Below, piece after piece: positions 1 through 6,987 of a stretch of DNA of 12,119 nt; the stretch's first letter is position 1; every line of letters begins with the position of its first letter. The stretch comes from Actinomycetes bacterium (GTDB lineage Bacteria > Actinomycetota > Acidimicrobiia > Acidimicrobiales > RAAP-2), in NCBI GenBank assembly GCA_021791615.1, contig JAJYWG010000189.1, positions 1,121 through 13,239 of the forward strand, in the 5' to 3' direction. The notes beneath the pieces were generated by a model that had not been told where the DNA came from, made no database searches, and worked only from the letters and a program-made list of their open reading frames with translations. The translations under genes were made by a program, and so were the position numbers.

Positions 1-1820
1 AGGACGGGCCGGCCCTCCCAGGCGACTACTCGCAGCAGTTTGCCGCCGCCCTCGAGCATGGAAAGCGACGCGCCCGAGACGTCGAGCTCGCTGCACAGGA
101 GGCCGAGAAGACGCTGTGCGAGGACCGGCAGGTCGAGCACGACGTTGAGCTCGGCCGACATCCGGGTGAGGAGCCTCCATCCTGCGGCCTGGGCCCCGCC
201 GTGCAGCTCCGCCAGCGTCCGGGCCCGCTCGCGGGGTTGGTCGGGGGGCTCGGGGCGGGCTGGCGCCTGGCGGGCTGGGGCCTGGGAGGTGATATGAGGC
301 ACGATCGCAGCGAGGGCGGGGTCGAAATGCGTCCCCGAACAGCGCTCGACCTCCTCGAGAACTTCTCCCATGCTCCGGGCGGCGCGGTAGGGACGGTCCG
401 TCGTGGCCGCGTCCAACATGTCCGCGAGCGCCACGATGCGGGCACCGAGGGGGATCCCCTCGGCCTTAAGCCCGTCTGGGTAGCCGTCGCCGTCCCAGCG
501 CTCGTGGTGGTGGCGCACGAAGGGGGCGGTCTTGGCCAGTTGCCCGGCCCGTGCGACGATCGCAGCCCCGATGCCGGAGTGGCTCATCATGACCACGGCT
601 TCGTCCTCGTCGAGCGGGCCCGGCTTGGCGAGGATGCTGTCGGGCACGCCGATCTTACCGATGTCGTGGAGCAGCCCGGCGGTGGCTACCAGGTCAAGCT
701 CTTCGCCGGTGAGCCCGGCCAGCTCCCCGAGCGCACGAGCATAGCCGGCGACCCGTCGGGAGTGCCCGGCGAGCGCTTGCTCGCGAGCGTCGCTCACCTG
801 GACGAGCATCTTCAGGAGGTCGTCGTGCATCTCGCGCTGGCTCGCGACGAGGCGGCGCATGACGACGGCCGACCCTACGTGTGCCGCGAGCATTTCTGCG
901 AGCTCCTGGTCAGCGGCGGTGAAGGTCTGTGCCCCTTGCTTGCCCACCAAGTAGTAAGCGCCCTTCCAGTCCCCGAGGGCGGGGATTGGCGCCCCGAGGA
1001 AGCTGGCGACCTCGGGGTGGCCGTCCGGCAGCACCGACGCCGCCGGGTGCCCCCTGGCATCGGCGACGACGACCGGTCCCGGCGCGTCACGTACCAGCCC
1101 GAGGAGGCCTGAGCCGCTCGGCGGGTGGCCGACGCGCGCCGCCTCTGCGGCACCGGCGCCCGCCGTAGCGAAGCAGACGGTCTCGCCGCGCTCGTCCCAG
1201 ATCGAGATGGCCCCGCAACGGGCGCCGGTGAGCTCGGTTCCGAGCGCCGCGCTCTCGTCGAGCAGCGTGGCTAGCGAGGCCTCTCCCGAGATGCGAGCCA
1301 CGCCCTGATGGAGCTTTGTGAGCCTCTTGGCCAAGCTGATCTCCCTGCGCGTCACCTCGGCGTGGGCCCGGCCGACGACAAGGGCTGAGCCGTAGAGCGC
1401 CAGCGCGAGCACGGCGGTGTCCTCCGGGGCCGACCGCAGGACCACGCCGGCTCCGGTCATCCCTACGTGCAGCGCTAGCACAGCGGTCGCTAGCGCGGCG
1501 GCCGCCCAAGGGCCCCGCGTGATCGCCATGACCGCGACGGGGAACATGTACATGAGCACGAGGCTGCTCTGGGCCCCGCCGCTGAAGGGCAGCGCGGCAC
1601 TGACCGCCCCGATGTCTATGCCGAAGATCAGCACGCAGAACCAGGGGCAACCAAGGCCGCTCCATCTCAAGAGCGCGTAGGCGCCCAGGTAGGCCACGGC
1701 CACGAGCCCGAGCGGCACCCATTCAGCCCGCGCCCGAGGCAGCGCGAGGGTGAGCCCGAACGCCGCGCAGACCGCTATGCGCCATGGCCAGATCTCCAGC
1801 TCGAGCTCGCGCACAGACAC
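1..1820 (-). CDS. Membrane-anchored GAF / HD-GYP cyclic-di-GMP phosphodiesterase (3' end off window)
   Basis: Likely hydrolyses cyclic-di-GMP at the inner face of the membrane. From GTG at 1820 the visible 606 residues show about six hydrophobic segments (residues 14-150), a GAF-like sensor (about 170-325), then a complete HD-GYP domain (about 345-510). That domain carries AGHSRRVA, LLHDIGKIGVPD (His385-Asp386), MSHSGIG and HHHERWDGDGYPDGL, followed by ALADMLDA and TDRPYR. A linker leads to the start of a second GAF domain (AQRLLGLLCSELDVSGASLS) at the left edge. The metal-binding HD pair and the GYP loop are both present, so activity is expected. The start is uncertain: the frame stays open upstream, with GTG also at 1814, 1916 and 1940. 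Codon GC rises near 1820, but a GATAAC box six bases before GTG 1916 would suit a leaderless start there. No neighbour shares its strand nearby. Confidence 0.9.
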   Translation of the reverse strand, partial: MSVRELELEIWPWRIAVCAAFGLTLALPRARAEWVPLGLVAVAYLGAYALLRWSGLGCPWFCVLIFGIDIGAVSAALPFSGGAQSSLVLMYMFPVAVMAITRGPWAAAALATAVLALHVGMTGAGVVLRSAPEDTAVLALALYGSALVVGRAHAEVTRREISLAKRLTKLHQGVARISGEASLATLLDESAALGTELTGARCGAISIWDERGETVCFATAGAGAAEAARVGHPPSGSGLLGLVRDAPGPVVVADARGHPAASVLPDGHPEVASFLGAPIPALGDWKGAYYLVGKQGAQTFTAADQELAEMLAAHVGSAVVMRRLVASQREMHDDLLKMLVQVSDAREQALAGHSRRVAGYARALGELAGLTGEELDLVATAGLLHDIGKIGVPDSILAKPGPLDEDEAVVMMSHSGIGAAIVARAGQLAKTAPFVRHHHERWDGDGYPDGLKAEGIPLGARIVALADMLDAATTDRPYRAARSMGEVLEEVERCSGTHFDPALAAIVPHITSQAPARQAPARPEPPDQPRERARTLAELHGGAQAAGWRLLTRMSAELNVVLDLPVLAQRLLGLLCSELDVSGASLSMLEGGGKLLRVVAWEGRPV

Positions 1821-2085
1821 GGCGGGGCCAGCAATCCGGCGCGCCAGTCCACGAGCTGGCCCCAAAGTCCTCCGGGCCTTCGTGGCCGTCCACCGCCGAA
1901 GCCCAATGCCTCCCACCGCTTTGTTATCGGCTGTGGGCACAGGGCTCTTGACAAGTCTCGAGAAGTCTTCTCTGCTTGGCGTTTCGAGGAGGGCACAGCC
2001 TCCTCACAACGGGCCTGGTGCCGGGCATGCTCTGCCGGCGCCCGGACGGCGTGAGCAGCCGGCCGCCCCCTCGGTGCGCCGACTG

Positions 2086-2250
2086 CCGCGGCTACTACTC
2101 GCCTGGGGCGTGCGCATCGTTACCGACTGGTACGGGACACTCGGCACTCCACCCAGGCCGCCGAACCGCACCAAGGCAGGCCCGGGGCGACCAAAGGGCA
2201 GCCAACGAGGCCCCACTGCCCGCTACCGGGCGATCGAGAAGGCGACGTGA
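2086..2250 (+). pseudogene. Transposase C-terminal remnant
   Basis: The frame ending in TGA at 2248-2250 encodes RIVTDWYGTLGTPP, then GPGRPKGSQRGPTARYRAIE and a basic tail. This proline/arginine-rich ending, with a short helix, LGTP, a GRPKG box and a terminal RYRAI-like motif, resembles C-termini of some DDE transposases annotated in actinobacteria. No catalytic residues remain and nothing upstream in this frame looks like the rest of the protein, so it is a short relic next to the IS66 remnant. The assignment is by remembered pattern only; it could be another basic-tailed protein. Confidence 0.35.
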
Positions 2251-2329
2251 AGCCAGGGCGAGGGCAAGTCGTCAAATCGCAAGTTCGATCTCAAGTGGCG
2301 ACGCGAGCCTGCCGTTAACGACTTCCGTC

Positions 2330-2881
2330 ATCAGTTGACCCTCGCCGAGCGCGTGCACCATGCGCCGCTTTGTTGTCGCGCTTTGTGGAGCAGGCTTGGC
2401 TGGCGCACCGGACAGGGGCCGAGCCCCGCCAGGTTTTCGACCTGCCCGACCAGCGGGTGGACGTGACCGAGCACGTGGCCGAACGGCGCCGCTGTCGCTG
2501 CGGGGCCGAGACCAAAGCTGACTTCCCGCCCGAGGCGACAGGTCCCGCCTGCTTCGGCCCGGCGGTACGCGAGACGGGGGTGTACCTGCTGGTGCGCCAG
2601 CACGTCCCTGTGGCCCGAGCGGCCGAGGTCGACTCCGACCTCTGCCGCCCGGTGTGCCCGTCTCCACAGGCTGGTTGTCGTCGTTGACCGGTGAGGCTGC
2701 TGACGGCTTGGACGGCTTCATCGACGACTTGGCCGATGCGCTCAGCGACCAGCCCGTAGCCGGTGCCGACGAGACATCAGTGCGGGTGGCGGGCACCAAG
2801 TGGTGGTCCCACGTAGTCTGCACGGCCCTGCTCACCTTCTTGGGCGTGCACCCCAACCGGGGCGTGGCTGCCACCGACTAG
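2330..2881 (+). pseudogene. IS66-family transposase, frameshifted and 3'-truncated
   Basis: Three reading frames in series spell the middle of an IS66 transposase (DDE enzyme that moves IS66 elements). First comes a weak zinc-ribbon-like start (AERVHHAPLCC, then LCGAGLAGAPDRG in the frame of 2384). The second frame gives RQVFDLPDQRVDVTEHVAER, the CRCG motif, FPPEATGPACFGPAVR and VYLLVRQHVPVARAAE. The third frame, from 2654, gives VPVSTGWLSSLTGEAADGLD, then GADETSVRVAGTKWW, VVCTALLTFLGVHPNRGVAA and a TAG at 2879-2881. The first catalytic Asp (ADET) is visible. The second Asp, the Glu and the whole C-terminal half are missing, against a usual length near 500 residues. Shifts lie near 2410-2430 and 2645-2655. 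Inactive remnant; its terminal repeats were not found. Confidence 0.85.
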
Positions 2882-2911
2882 TTCGCCCCGATACCCGACG
2901 AAAGGGCCCCA

Positions 2912-2939
2912 GGCTTCGGTGTGCTAGCACACCGAAGCC
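2912..2939. repeat. Perfect 28-bp palindrome
   Basis: Each 14-base arm reads GGCTTCGGTGTGCT from its own strand, and the two meet at 2925/2926 with no mismatch. It begins 30 bases after the IS66 remnant's stop. It could form a 12-bp stem with a CTAG tetraloop, but no T-tract follows, so a rho-independent terminator is not well supported. It could also be an operator or the recombination scar of a lost element. Confidence 0.85.
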
Positions 2940-3085
2940 CAGCGAAGGGCGAGGTGGGGCTCTCCCGGGGGCCTGGCGCTGGCGGTCGCCCCCGTTGCCA
3001 GCAGGGCTCCTTGACGAAGTTGTTACTCTTGGCAATCGGAAGGCGCGGGCACTCTATAGCCAGTTCGGGCCTTTGGGGGGACGTC

Positions 3086-3478
3086 GTGCCGAAGAGCGAT
3101 GGTGCCAATGGGAGGCACGGGGTGCCGGGAGGGGGTGAGGTGGGCGGTGCCTTCCGGTTGCTGCTCGCGGCGAACCCGCTGCCGATGTGGGTCTACGACC
3201 TCGAGACGCTGCGCTTCTTGGAGGTGAACGACGCCGCCGTCGCCCACTACGGGTACACGAGAGCCGAGTTCTTGGAGATGTCGATCGCCCACGTCGCTCC
3301 GGCCCCCCAAATCGCTACTCCGTTGGGTACACGAGCGTGCTTCCGCCCAACACGTCCGCCCGAGCGTGTTGACCCCTCAGTGGGTCGAGGAGCGACGCGA
3401 CACGACGCCGGCGCTGGCGGCCGGGGTCGAGGAGCTTGCCGTGAGAGCGGAGCGCCTCGAACGAGCGGTGTCCGGTGA
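3086..3478 (+). pseudogene. Broken PAS-domain signalling gene
   Basis: From GTG 3086, behind a G-rich tract at 3074-3080, the frame encodes a short tail and then a clear N-terminal half of a PAS sensor domain: FRLLLAANPLPMWVYDLETL, FLEVNDAAVAHYGYTRAEFLEM. This is the usual PAS opening, with the conserved N-D-A-A and Y-G-Y..EFL pattern. After about 3297 the PAS pattern stops. The frame runs into arginine-rich, non-homologous sequence to TGA at 3476, while another frame (3300-3494) becomes the more protein-like one. No output domain is present, so this looks like a truncated former kinase or diguanylate cyclase. GTG at 3122 or 3140 are alternative starts. Confidence 0.65.
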
Positions 3479-3494
3479 CAAGCAAGCATCTTGA
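3300..3494 (+). pseudogene. Unidentified C-terminal fragment, possibly coiled coil
   Basis: In the frame ending at TGA 3492-3494 the sequence reads LLRWVHERASAQHVRPS, then WVEERRDTTPALAAGVEELA and VRAERLERAV. It is acidic/basic with regular leucines, suggesting an amphipathic helix or coiled coil. It has no convincing start and is entered from the PAS fragment's region by a frame change. It may be the displaced 3' end of a different gene joined at a rearrangement point near 3300, or a frameshifted continuation. I do not recognise the family. Confidence 0.3.
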
Positions 3495-3843
3495 CCTCGG
3501 AGCGTCCGCTTCCCGTAAGCGGAGCCCGCTACGTCAGCGGCCCAGGCCAGGCGAGCGCCAGCCCGACGAACGTGACCGGCGTCCCGTATGCCGTTCATGG
3601 GTTGCCATGACCCTAACGGGCGCTTCAGAACAAGCCCGTTCAAATATCCGGGCCTGAGCCTCCAAAACTGGCTCTTCGCTCTGCGTGCTTGCCCACTGGC
3701 CATGCCCGTAGCCCGGTAACGTCGGCACCACGCCAGGCCCCGACAAGTCACACGAAGACGGCCTAGGCAGCACCCCTGCAAGCGACGGTCTCCCCGCCGG
3801 CCACCAGCAACCGGAGCGTTCGGCGGCGTACCTCCGGCTGCTC
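3495..3843. other. Gene-free stretch before the MFS gene
   Basis: No convincing gene is seen on either strand. The only structure noted is a short inverted repeat, AACGGGC at 3615-3621 and GCCCGTT at 3634-3640 with a 12-base loop. The frame of the MFS gene is open back to 3712 (TAG at 3709-3711), so part of this stretch may be its damaged 5' end. Confidence 0.5.
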
Positions 3844-5073
3844 TTGGCGCTCCTGCTGCCCGCCTCGTTGTTCAACAGCTACGACGCCCAGTTGCGCGGC
3901 CTCCTGCTCGCCCAGGTACGCGCTTCGCTGCACGTGGGGGTGGCGGGCATCGGCCTCGCGAGCATCCCGATCGGCGCAGGCCAGTTCGTGGCTTTTTTTG
4001 TGGTCTTGCAAGCCGACCGAGCCGGGCGTCGGCCTGTGCTGCTGTGGTCGGTCCTGGGCTACACGCTGTTCACGAGCCTGACAGCCGCGTCCTGGGACCT
4101 GTGGTCCTTCGTCGCGTTCCAGTTCGCGGCCCAGGTCTTCATCGGCGCGGAGTTCGGCGTAGCCGTCACGCTCCTAGCCGAAGAAGTACCCCCGGCCGCG
4201 CGCGGCCGCGCTTTGGCGGCACTGCTGTTGTTCAGCCCCACGGGTGCTGTTGTGGCCGGCGCTCTTGTAGCCGCAGGCCTGCTGCACAACCCGCTTGGCT
4301 GGAGAGCGTTCTTCCTGATCGCTGCCATCCCGCTGCTGGTCGTTGCCCTAGGCCGGCGAAGGCTGCGCGAGAGCAGAGCTTTTGTACCACCTGCTCTCAG
4401 CCCACGCCCCGCCAGTGGCCTCGGAAGGGCGAGACGGGCAAAACTGCCTGATGTTTGGCGAGCACCACAGCGCGCCAGGCTGGTCGCTGTCGGCATGATC
4501 GCCTTCCTCCAAGGCCTCCCAGCGGCGGCAGCAGCGGGCTGGTGGGCTTATTACGCCGAGCACCAGGGGCACTTGCAGCCATCGACCGCTGGCACGTTCT
4601 TCGCAATCGCTGCCGCTCTCAGCATCCCTGGCTACCTCGCTTGCGGCAGGTTGATGGACCGACTTGGGCGACGGCCAGTCGCCATCGTTTACGTGCTCGG
4701 AGCCGTGGTATGCGGCGTCGCGGCCTTCCACGCAAGGTACGGGCCCCTCATGGTCGCGACCTTGGTAGGTACCGCCTTCTTTGGCGTTGGGATCGCTCCG
4801 GCCCTGTCCGCTTTCGCCGCAGAACTGTTCCCGACTGCTGCCAGGGCCCAAGCGTCGGCATGGATAAGGAACGGGTTTGGCAACCTGGGCTCTATCGCTG
4901 GCCCCGCGCTTGCCGGGGTCCTTGGCGCCGCAAGGGGCCCCGTGGGCAACATCGGCGACGCGGTGAGCCTACTTGCCCTCGTGGCTCTCCCCATCGCCTT
5001 CATCGTCTGGCGTTGGATCCCCGAGACCCGAGGCGCCGCTCTCGACGGCCTGGACGGCGCAGTCGGAGGCTGA
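3844..5073 (+). CDS. Major facilitator superfamily transporter
   Basis: A proton-coupled or facilitative membrane carrier of unknown substrate. From TTG 3844 the 409 residues include the MFS signature loop between helices 2 and 3 (ADRAGRRP, 57-64). Helices 4-5 carry EEVPPAARGRA (113-123), the mirrored loop MDRLGRRP (271-278) lies between helices 8 and 9, ELFPTAARAQA occupies 327-337 and the end is PETRG (393-397). These motifs fit the sugar-porter/metabolite:H+ symporter branch, and length is near normal. The start is weak: no RBS precedes TTG 3844 and the first helix seems to begin earlier (AAYLRLLLALLLPASLFNSYD). Yet the frame back to the stop at 3709 holds no ATG, GTG or earlier TTG. The gene may use a rare start or have lost its 5' end. 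It stands alone on its strand. Confidence 0.85.
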   Translation: MALLLPASLFNSYDAQLRGLLLAQVRASLHVGVAGIGLASIPIGAGQFVAFFVVLQADRAGRRPVLLWSVLGYTLFTSLTAASWDLWSFVAFQFAAQVFIGAEFGVAVTLLAEEVPPAARGRALAALLLFSPTGAVVAGALVAAGLLHNPLGWRAFFLIAAIPLLVVALGRRRLRESRAFVPPALSPRPASGLGRARRAKLPDVWRAPQRARLVAVGMIAFLQGLPAAAAAGWWAYYAEHQGHLQPSTAGTFFAIAAALSIPGYLACGRLMDRLGRRPVAIVYVLGAVVCGVAAFHARYGPLMVATLVGTAFFGVGIAPALSAFAAELFPTAARAQASAWIRNGFGNLGSIAGPALAGVLGAARGPVGNIGDAVSLLALVALPIAFIVWRWIPETRGAALDGLDGAVGG

Positions 5074-5133
5074 CCTAGGCTCGAGTCTATGAGTGCCAAA
5101 GCGTCTCGGCGCCGACGTTCCTGTCAGGCGCCA

Positions 5134-5161
5134 TTGTTACGAGCCGTGCTGGCGGTACGCT
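5134..5161 (+). promoter_or_regulatory. Putative promoter of the small membrane protein gene
   Basis: TTGTTA at 5134-5139 and TACGCT at 5156-5161 are separated by 16 bases and lie about 40 bases before the RBS and start at 5203. TACGCT matches the actinobacterial TANNNT -10 pattern. Inferred from spacing only. Confidence 0.4.
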
Positions 5162-5202
5162 GACCAGGAAAGCCTTTTAAGCTCAACACCTGGAGGTGCG
5201 CC

Positions 5203-5424
5203 GTGGCTCTCGGTAACACTAGGAATGCTCATACTCTGGTTAGTGCTCATCCTCTGGTTAAAGCCGGTGTTGTGGCTGTGGCTGTCGTACTGGCACTGCT
5301 GTTCGTCCTTTCGGCTGTCTCGGTGGTGGTCGGGTTGGCGTGGACGGTCATCAAGTTCGCGCTCGTGGTCGCTCTGGTCGCTGGTGTCGTGCACTTGGGC
5401 ACCAGGATCTTCCGCCACACCTAA
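5203..5424 (+). CDS. Small two-helix membrane protein, function unknown
   Basis: A 73-residue protein from GTG 5203, with a strong GGAGGT ribosome site at 5192-5197, five bases upstream. A polar N-terminus (NTRNAHTLVSAH) is followed by two hydrophobic segments, about residues 20-43 (GVVAVAVVLALLFVLSAVSV) and 47-66 (WTVIKFALVVALVAGVVHLG), and a short basic tail (TRIFRHT). It is probably an inner-membrane protein with both ends on the same side. I recognise no family. Its codons are less GC-rich than the MFS gene's. The ISAzo13-like element begins 12 bases after its stop, so any original downstream partner is separated from it. Start, RBS, promoter and composition support a real gene. Confidence 0.7.
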   Translation: MALGNTRNAHTLVSAHPLVKAGVVAVAVVLALLFVLSAVSVVVGLAWTVIKFALVVALVAGVVHLGTRIFRHT

Positions 5425-5435
5425 ATTTAAGCTAA

Positions 5436-5459
5436 GGGCTGACGCAGAAAATAACTTCC
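5436..5459 (+). repeat. Left terminal inverted repeat
   Basis: Begins GGGCTGACGCAG, preceded by TAA. Pairs with 6675-6697 on the opposite strand; the first 11 bases are identical. Confidence 0.8.
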
Positions 5460-5664
5460 TAGTTCTGAGCGCAGTTCTGTCATCGCCAGCCCCGAGAGAT
5501 CGGGCTGTCGGCTACGAGCTCACGCGTTGGGTTGGTTACACGCGTTTATCTGTAAGAAGGTCAGGGCCGTCAGGCACGTCATCAACGTGACGGATTGTGG
5601 GGTCAAATCGACGTAGGAGACGCTCTTGTCTGTAGTCCGTAATCGACGTGGATAACGCACTGAC

Positions 5665-5679
5665 CTGCTAAAATAGCAG
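5665..5679. repeat. Short hairpin inside the IS leader
   Basis: CTGCTA and TAGCAG form a perfect 6-bp stem around AAA. Confidence 0.6.
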
Positions 5680-5694
5680 CTATAAGCCCTACGT

Positions 5695-5719
5695 TGAGGA
5701 CGCGTCATTGACGTCCTCA
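5695..5719. repeat. 8-bp-stem hairpin inside the IS leader
   Basis: TGAGGACG at 5695-5702 pairs with CGTCCTCA at 5712-5719, with a 9-base loop between. Confidence 0.6.
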
Positions 5720-5877
5720 CCAGGTCCTTCCTCCCTGGGAAGCCTTCTCTTACGGATAAACACGTGTTATTATGATAGAGGTACGCCCAGCGAGGAGTAG
5801 CTCTGTCATTATGAGGCCGGAGGCAGTATCACCCCGATGACCTGAGAAACCTCCTGCGTCGTTCAAAGATCGCAACC

Positions 5878-6274
5878 ATGGACGACGTCAAGCAGGCTCT
5901 CGGCACTGGGGCGGGCGCGAGGGTGTTCCGCAAGCTGAGCGAGCTCGAGTGCGGCACCAGCTACTCGCACCGGGGGCGGTACTACACCTTGGACGAGACC
6001 GCCCGCTTCGACGAGCGGGTTGTGGTCGTTCCGCCAGGTCTTCTTCAGCCGCTCCGGGACGTTGGTTTCGACCGTAGAGACCTTGGTCCTCCTCGGCCGA
6101 GGCCGGCTACGACGCAGCGGAGTTGGAGGCCGCGGTGAACGTCGAGGCCAAGGCGGCCCTTGTAAGACTGGTGCGCTCCGGGCGCCTGCGCGCCAGCAGG
6201 TGTCCGGTCGCTACGTCTGCTTGTCTCCTGGCACCTCTGTTCGGCCTGCCCAGCTCCATGCACGCTCGGTCTAG
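5878..6274 (+). pseudogene. Frameshifted winged-HTH-like ORF of the insertion sequence
   Basis: From ATG 5878 the protein opens MDDVKQALGTGAGARVFRKL, then TSYSHRGRYYTLDETARFDER. Reading continues only by changing frame: WSFRQVFFSRSGTLVSTVET (second frame, from about 6020), then AEAGYDAAELEAAVNVEAKA and ALVRLVRSGRLR (third frame, about 6096-6195), then RQQVSGRYVCLSP to 6274. Joined, this gives a compact helical protein of about 130 residues with a winged-helix look: two DNA-binding-like units around an aromatic SHRGRYYTL hairpin. I recall similar uncharacterised proteins in other bacterial genomes but cannot name the family. Three frameshifts make it a pseudogene. Its place inside the terminal repeats suggests an accessory gene of the element or a passenger. 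Confidence 0.6.
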
Positions 6275-6299
6275 GACGCCGAGGCGAACCGTCTTTCCC

Positions 6300-6657
6300 T
6301 CGGCCCGGGCATGGAAGCACGGTCTCCAGCACCGGCTCGTCAAGTCCTACGGGCTCAGTTCCTACGGGCTCAGTGTCACGGTCTGCCACCACCCGAGCGG
6401 CGCATCGAAGTACAACCCGAGGGTGTTCTCCGAGCTCAGCAAGAACTGGACAGAGGGGCCGGCCGCTCACCGACTACGAGACCATCGAGAACTACATCGG
6501 CACCACCCGCACCAAGACCGGCCTGCGCGTCGATGCCCACCTCGTGCGCGCCGAGTACACCGCCGGGGTCAAGATCAGCGACAAGGAGATGAAGCACCTT
6601 TCGATCCGCCACCACGACATCCAGCCCAATCGCAACTAGACGATCAGTCCCAAGTGA
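6300..6657 (+). pseudogene. ISAzo13-family transposase, C-terminal remnant
   Basis: The sequence begins RAWKHGLQHRLVKSYGLS and continues VTVCHHPSGASKYNPRVFSE then LSKNW, in the frame of 6123. After a shift near 6455 it reads GRPLTDYETIENYIGTTRTK, TGLRVDAHLVRAEYTAGVKI and SDKEMKHLSIRHHDIQPNRN (frame of 6373). This order is characteristic of the DDE C-terminus of ISAzo13 transposases, which normally end with a WNYTI.P-like motif. Here the Tyr position is TAG (6637-6639) and the remainder T-I-S-P-K follows in frame to TGA 6655-6657. A 15-bp tandem duplication adds SYGLS, and the usual P-I-E-H after the asparagine-rich step is shortened to N-P-R. The N-terminal three quarters, with the first catalytic residues, is absent. 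It joins the winged-HTH ORF almost directly, implying an internal deletion at about 6275-6300. Confidence 0.8.
6345..6374 (+). repeat. 15-bp tandem duplication in the transposase relic
   Basis: TCCTACGGGCTCAGT occurs twice back to back at 6345-6359 and 6360-6374. It keeps frame and duplicates the five residues SYGLS. Confidence 0.95.
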
Positions 6658-6674
6658 CCGGTTGCCCGAAAGTG

Positions 6675-6697
6675 GGAAGTTGTTCTTGCGTCAGCCC
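6675..6697 (-). repeat. Right terminal inverted repeat
   Basis: Reverse complement begins GGGCTGACGCAAGAACAAC; it pairs with 5436-5459 and is followed by TAA. Confidence 0.8.
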
Positions 6698-6761
6698 TAA
6701 CCTCGCTTCGCCCCCGACCTTGATCGTGGTGCCCTGGACGACGTTGCGGCTCAGGTCTCGA

Positions 6762-6789
6762 CCGGGGGTGTGAGCGGGGTCACCCCCGG
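6762..6789. repeat. 9-bp GC-rich hairpin upstream of the GGDEF gene
   Basis: CCGGGGGTG (6762-6770) and CACCCCCGG (6781-6789) pair perfectly around a 10-base loop. It lies between the insertion sequence and the diguanylate cyclase. No T-run follows, so it is not a clear terminator. The rest of 6698-7000 holds nothing else recognisable except the -10-like box. Confidence 0.7.
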
Positions 6790-6987
6790 ACATGCGGGGG
6801 AGCGCCGGCGGGACCTTGCTGCCTCCTCCTCGGAGGGTGGGGGGCGTGCCCTTGCCGGTATGAGGAGCGCTCCCGCTGAGCGTCATCGTCCCCATGCCCG
6901 TCGGCGCCCCTTGTTGCGATATGCCTGGGCTCGGTCCCACAAGACCCACCTGACACCGCGCGACCCGAGGCTTGCGCTGGGGGCCCC

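Larger units (their letters stand above)
5460..5877. other. Non-coding interior of the insertion sequence
   Basis: About 420 bases with visibly lower GC than the flanks and no convincing ORF. Two hairpins stand out: CTGCTA-AAA-TAGCAG at 5665-5679, and an 8-bp stem TGAGGACG/CGTCCTCA at 5695-5719 with a 9-base loop. TTACGG (5750-5755) and TATGAT (5771-5776), 15 bases apart, could be the promoter of the downstream winged-HTH ORF. AATCGACGT occurs twice (near 5606 and 5641). It is an unusually long leader for an insertion sequence. Confidence 0.5.
5436..6697 (+). mobile_element. Degenerate ISAzo13-like insertion sequence (1,262 bp)
   Basis: Left terminal repeat 5436-5459 (GGGCTGACGCAG then AAAATAACTTCC) matches the reverse complement of 6675-6697 in 21 positions, with two mismatches and one gap. 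Weaker similarity extends roughly a dozen bases further inward. The element is flanked by TAA on both sides (5433-5435 and 6698-6700), read as a 3-bp target duplication. Inside are about 420 bp of non-coding, lower-GC DNA, a frameshifted winged-HTH-like ORF and the C-terminal quarter of an ISAzo13-family transposase. The element is too short to hold a full transposase and cannot move by itself, although the ends might still be recognised by an intact relative. Confidence 0.8.

Noticed and set aside
201..1112. 303-residue plus-strand ORF
   Set aside because: Antisense shadow of the HD-GYP gene; the minus strand has continuous domain homology and this ORF has none.
2272..2874. 200-residue minus-strand ORF
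   Set aside because: Shadow of the IS66 remnant.
3011..3060. Promoter for the PAS fragment (TTGACG, TTGGCA and TATAGC boxes)
   Set aside because: Spacings (20 bases or more, or 14) are outside the usual range, so it is not annotated.
5093..5590. 165-residue plus-strand ORF after the MFS gene
   Set aside because: Trp/Leu/Ser-rich out-of-frame reading of the small membrane protein gene, crossing the insertion sequence boundary.
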